Source of the DNA: Scheffersomyces stipitis CBS 6054
Taxonomy: Eukaryota > Ascomycota > Pichiomycetes > Serinales > Debaryomycetaceae
Length of the DNA stretch: 64,000 nucleotides
Assembly: GCF_000209165.1 (NCBI RefSeq)
Contig: NC_009045.1
Coordinates: 372,001 to 436,000 of the forward strand
Direction of reading: 5' to 3'
The position numbers and the translations under genes are program-made. The notes under the pieces were generated by a model. It worked only from the letters and a program-made list of their open reading frames with translations, searched no databases and was not told where the DNA came from. Shown piece by piece: positions 60,209-64,000 of the stretch; the first letter of the stretch is position 1; each line of letters opens with the position of its first letter.

Positions 60209-61114
60209 ATGTCCCCAGCTGCCTCCACTGACAAGAAACAATCTGGTATAGCCAGAGTATTGGGCTCGGCATCAGCCGGAATCTGTGAGATTGCTGTCTT
60301 CCACCCAGTTGACACTATCTCCAAGAGATTGATGTCTAACCACGGAAAAGTCACTTCAGCAGCTCAGTTGAACACCGTCATTTTTAGAGAACACGCCGAA
60401 AAGGCTTTGGGTAAGCGTCTTTTTACCTTGTTCCCAGGTTTGGGTTATGCTGCTTGCTACAAGATCTTGCAAAGAGTCTACAAGTACGGTGGTCAGCCTT
60501 TTGCTAACGAGTTCTTGACGAAGAACTTCAAGGACTCTTACGACTCGTGGTTCGGACCAAAAACCGGTAAAGCATTGATGTCTGCCACCGCTGGTTCCTT
60601 GATTGGTATCGGTGAAGTCGTCTTGTTGCCATTGGATGTGTTGAAAATCAAGCGTCAAACAAACCCAGAATCCTTCCGTGGAAGAGGTTTCCTCAAGATC
60701 TTGTCTGACGAAGGTTTCGGCTTGTACCGAGGCTGGGGTTGGACTGCTGCCAGAAACGCTCCTGGTTCGTTTGCCTTGTTCGGTGGTAATTCGTTTGCTA
60801 AGGAATACATCTTTGGCTTGAAGGATTACAACTCGGCTACCTGGTCACAAAACTTTGTCACTTCCATTTTTGGTGCTTCCGCTTCTTTAATTGTCTCAGC
60901 TCCTTTGGATGTCATCAAGACCAGAATCCAAAACCGTAATTTCGACAATCCTGAATCCGGTTTCACAATCTTGAAGAACATGGCCAAGAAAGAGGGCCTC
61001 TCCGCTTTCTTCAAGGGTTTGACTCCTAAGTTGTTGACCACTGGTCCTAAGTTAGTCTTCTCCTTTGCATTGGCGCAATCGTTGATCCCAGCCTTCGACA
61101 AGTTGATCAAGTAG
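60209..61114 (+). CDS. GGC1: mitochondrial GTP/GDP carrier
   Basis: 301 residues from the ATG at 60209; the open frame extends 23 codons upstream but the shorter start matches the family (S. cerevisiae Ggc1/Yhm1, 300 aa). Three tandem carrier repeats each contain the P-x-[DE]-x-x-[KR] signature: HPVDTISKRLMS, LPLDVLKIKRQT and APLDVIKTRIQN. The overall sequence matches Ggc1 very closely (LFTLFPGLGYAA, GWGWTAARNAPGSFALFGGN and GLTPKLLTTGPKLVFSFALA). It exchanges cytosolic GTP for matrix GDP across the inner membrane, and loss affects mtDNA and iron balance. No CTG codons. Confidence 0.96.
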   Translation: MSPAASTDKKQSGIARVLGSASAGICEIAVFHPVDTISKRLMSNHGKVTSAAQLNTVIFREHAEKALGKRLFTLFPGLGYAACYKILQRVYKYGGQPFANEFLTKNFKDSYDSWFGPKTGKALMSATAGSLIGIGEVVLLPLDVLKIKRQTNPESFRGRGFLKILSDEGFGLYRGWGWTAARNAPGSFALFGGNSFAKEYIFGLKDYNSATWSQNFVTSIFGASASLIVSAPLDVIKTRIQNRNFDNPESGFTILKNMAKKEGLSAFFKGLTPKLLTTGPKLVFSFALAQSLIPAFDKLIK

Positions 61115-64000
61115 ACATCCATTTAATTCTTGAACTCTTCTTATTTCCATTATTATTTTCTTTTTTATATGTGTTTTTAGAGAATTGTTTAAACCTTGTA
61201 TATAGAATACATACGCAAACAGGCACAATTGTAGGCTCAACTTCGTAAATCATAAATGTCAAAAATCCATCTATATGGCTCATTCAGTATATATCACGTG
61301 AATATCTAGATTAGGCAAAATGATAAGAGAAAGCAGCAATTCTTGGGTACCACAAAGTTGAAGGCGTCCGAGTGATAGTTTAGCAAGCAACCAAGCAGAA
61401 GTCATATGTAGTGGATTTCCAAAAACAAATCTCCCTGTAAGTATTATTGCTTGGAGAGAATGGTAGTGGTAACCACGGATTGGACTTGTACTACCATTGG
61501 TTGGATACGATTTTATGAGCAGCCAACAACATTGGCGGGGGAGAGAAGGTCAAATAAACCTTACAAGATTCCTTCTATTTTAAGGAGAATTTAAAAAGCT
61601 TTTCAGCAATTAATATAAGGTCCAAATCCATTTTCCTATAAAAGTCCAAAAGGAAAACTGGTCTCTACATACAGGTTTCATTTCCCCAAAAGAATTGAGT
61701 TGGCTTACAAAGTAATATGCGAACGGATGAACTCCAATGGCATGATCCTTTAGAATACCTAGAGGGGAGTCATCGCTACAAAAGAAGATATTTATTTCTA
61801 TGACGATAATAAAAGATACAACGACTCACCCAAATTATTTAGCAATTTTTTCTATTGCTTTAGGAACAATGTTCTTCTGTTTATACATCATTAATGGTAA
61901 TAACCATCCAATACTAAATAAAGTTATATGGGAGAGAAGGACAAGGTGGACTCTTGCCGAGGCCATTGCTCTCGCTGCACTTGTCGTAGCCGCAGCGGCC
62001 TATGCTTTACCGTATTGGATAGCGTTTGCATATATCTAAGCAGGTTCACGCGGAAAAGTAGTTATCACCACTGATTTCAAAGCAGTAGATTACGCTATCG
62101 ACTACTGTAAGGAATTGGGATTGATCCTTACTATCAAGGCCAGTAACAAGGTGATATGTCTTGAACTACAATCTAGGATCAACGAATACTTCTGGGACAG
62201 CAACAAATGAACCAATACTGTATTGGACCGATGTGTCAATATGCGCCAACGAAAATATGGGCGGCGGCAAAAGACAAGGACTGTAAGAACTATGCGGACT
62301 GGGGCACGGTACAGGTTGGTGTGCTATTCTAATGAAAGAAAAGAACAACGGATATCAGTGTTGGGCCCATTGGGTTAATAATACATCAAATCTGCAGTTA
62401 ACAGGTATGTAAATGAGGTGATGCGAGCCTCCCCTCTGCTGAAATCGCACTTAGTATAAGAATTCTACAGTTTCAGAAGCTGTCTCTTTAAATAAGTACT
62501 TTCTGGCGATATTTCCTTGTTTGTAAATGGAGAATCCCAGACTACAGGGAAATTTACACCTATTCTGTGCTTTCATTTTGGGTAGACGATTTATCTAGTT
62601 CTATTTTCAACATGTCAGGGTTATCTAAACCGTTGCCAAGCGTATTGAAAAAATTCTAAGGACATGTATCACTGTAATATGAGGTACATGTGTAATATCA
62701 CCAGGAGGGATACATTTTGGGTATTCTCCAACCTTCTGTATGGATTAGACGAAGATTTATATGCTATGTAGTAGACACTTTGACATTAATCGTAATACAT
62801 GCCATTTTGCGCAAAGTTCTTGTGTACATAACGAGATAGTGGTGAATTCTTCTTCTTCCTAGGAAATGAGAACTCCATTCTATATCCATGAAATGATCAT
62901 TGAAATCGGGTGGTATGAAAAGTCTCCCTTCCTGATATGAATAAATTCCGAGGGTCGGTTTGAATTTTATTTTGGGTTTAGCTTAACCAATTCCGGCTCA
63001 AACTTATTTTTAAAAAAATGCACTGTATGCAGCGAGCTCATCTTGTAACAGGAATTGTTGCTGTTGCAATGCCAGTTCTGGAGCGCGATTGCGCACCTTC
63101 AAGACGCTGCAGCAATCCTGTATAACTATTGCATACTATGCTTTTTAAGAAGACTAAAATAAGTCATGGACAAAGCAAAAAATAACGTTTAGCAGCAGAT
63201 ATAGGGAACTGACATATGCAGCAAATTTAGCTGAATTGAAGGCGGCATTGAGCTTTTACAGTTTTGATAGTACAGTATCTTCTGTTCCAATGTCGCACCT
63301 GTATTACCAGGATGTCGTCAAGTATTCCTCACATTGTAAGTGATAACTTGGCCCTCTTCACTACAGTTTTGCGCTGAGGCAGACATTATATTCCTGGCAA
63401 ATATTCTTAATATTTTCACACTAAATGAACTAAGTACCGCTGAACATATCTACAAATTCGTACTATTCAATTTGCAGTCGTAGAGAAAGACTCGAAAACA
63501 AGTGCAGCAATTCGCCGAAAGATGATGAATTTTTATAGTAGAAGGTCAATTAGTTGAACTTCAAAAGAAAATAATTGCGTTTTGTAGGTCATTACCATGG
63601 TATGTTGAGCACCAAAGGTAAGAAGAAGGCGTCACCTAAGACAATCTCTAAAGATGGTATTTATGAGACTAAAGTTGTTTATCGAAAAAGGTCCGGAAAA
63701 GATTAGCCCATTGTTGAATAAAATATTGAATGCATTCTTGATTCTTAGTTCCGGTTGCTGTTAGAAAATGTTACATACATGTAGTGGAAAATTAACTAAC
63801 TTTATTATAAATAGTAGCTTGTAGGAAAATACTTGGGCCATAAGCTAAATCTTCGAGCTCAATCTCATTTATGTGCATCTACTGCTGGAAATATACTCAA
63901 TAAGTTTCCCATAGTTTAATTTGTTGAAATCTACTGGACCATTGTGAATTACAATAGTCCAATGGGTCTCGTAATAGTATGGATGTAAGCTGTATTTTCT
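61115..64000. other. 2.9 kb tail with only small doubtful frames
   Basis: No gene is recognised. The two frames worth recording are 61800-62039 (listed below) and a stop-bounded 56-codon frame at about 63190-63350. Also a 35-codon basic ATG frame at 63602-63706 (MLSTKGKKKASPKTISKDG). All could be relics or chance. Confidence 0.4.
61800..62210 (+). CDS. hypothetical small membrane protein; frame continues past an in-frame TAA
   Basis: ATG at 61800 opens 79 codons with two hydrophobic segments (about 12-31 and 54-79, ALAALVVAAAAYALPYWIAF), ending with TAA at 62037-62039. The same frame then stays open for another 56 codons (VVITTDFKAVDYAIDYCKE and LGLILTIKASNKVICLELQS) to a TGA at 62208. The downstream part has a protein-like hydrophobic pattern, so this may be a pseudogene with a nonsense mutation, or a two-part gene. 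No domain or homologue is recognised and no Kozak or promoter support is seen. Confidence 0.3.

Overview
The window is yeast nuclear chromosomal DNA. Genes are compact and on both strands, and three genes carry short 5'-proximal introns with hemiascomycete signals (GTATGT or GTATGC donor, TACTAAC branch point, YAG acceptor). The gene set fits a CUG-clade (Debaryomycetaceae/Metschnikowiaceae) yeast: a fungal Fpg-type DNA glycosylase that S. cerevisiae lacks, a Sur7-type eisosome protein, a two-domain Cwp1/Rhd3-like wall protein, and an RPL32 promoter with adjacent Cbf1-like and Tbf1-like sites as described for Candida ribosomal protein genes. CTG codons are absent from the highly conserved proteins I checked (RPL32, ADK1, GGC1). 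Scheffersomyces (Pichia) stipitis or a close relative is my inference; nothing here names the species. If the code is CUG=Ser, CTG codons should be read as serine.

Layout. 1-6.3 kb: 5' end of a large RBG/Fmp27-like gene (-, runs off the left edge), RPL32 (+, start codon split by an intron), HRK1-like kinase (-). 6.3-14.1 kb: SUR7 (-) and ATG15 (-), separated by two gene-poor stretches of more than 2 kb. 14.1-18.5 kb: a broken copy, then an intact copy, of an F-box/leucine-rich-repeat family gene. 18.5-30.4 kb: pyridoxal kinase (-), SEC12 (+, very long luminal tail ending HDEL), RAD18 (+), another fragment of the LRR family, a formate/nitrite-type transporter (+), tRNA-Ala(UGC) (-), DBP9 (+). 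30.4-37.2 kb: Mpv17/PMP22-family protein (-), DHA1-type MFS transporter (+), Cwp1-like secreted protein (+), HCH1 (+, intron). 37.2-46.7 kb: VPS72 (-), COQ3 (+), VPS60 (-), FPG1 (+, intron), F-box protein (+). 46.7-57.7 kb: Gal4/Lac9-like Zn2Cys6 factor (-) diverging over 2.7 kb from mitochondrial malic enzyme MAE1 (+), then ADK1 (+) and PCF11 (-). 57.7-64 kb: a frameshifted MFS pseudogene, mitochondrial GTP/GDP carrier GGC1 (+), and a 2.9 kb tail with only small doubtful frames.

The genes are mostly unrelated housekeeping functions: ribosome production, secretion and endosomal sorting, autophagy, DNA repair, mitochondrial metabolism and transcription. There is no operon, integrated element, CRISPR array or obvious mobile element. 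The more unusual content is (i) an 11-12 bp intergenic motif, core GGCTGCGAAAT, seen seven times including variants; (ii) birth-and-death traces of an F-box/LRR family; (iii) a twice-frameshifted transporter; (iv) a SEC12 luminal domain grown by tandem duplication; (v) a start codon split by an intron in RPL32. I did not find a convincing new multi-gene system.
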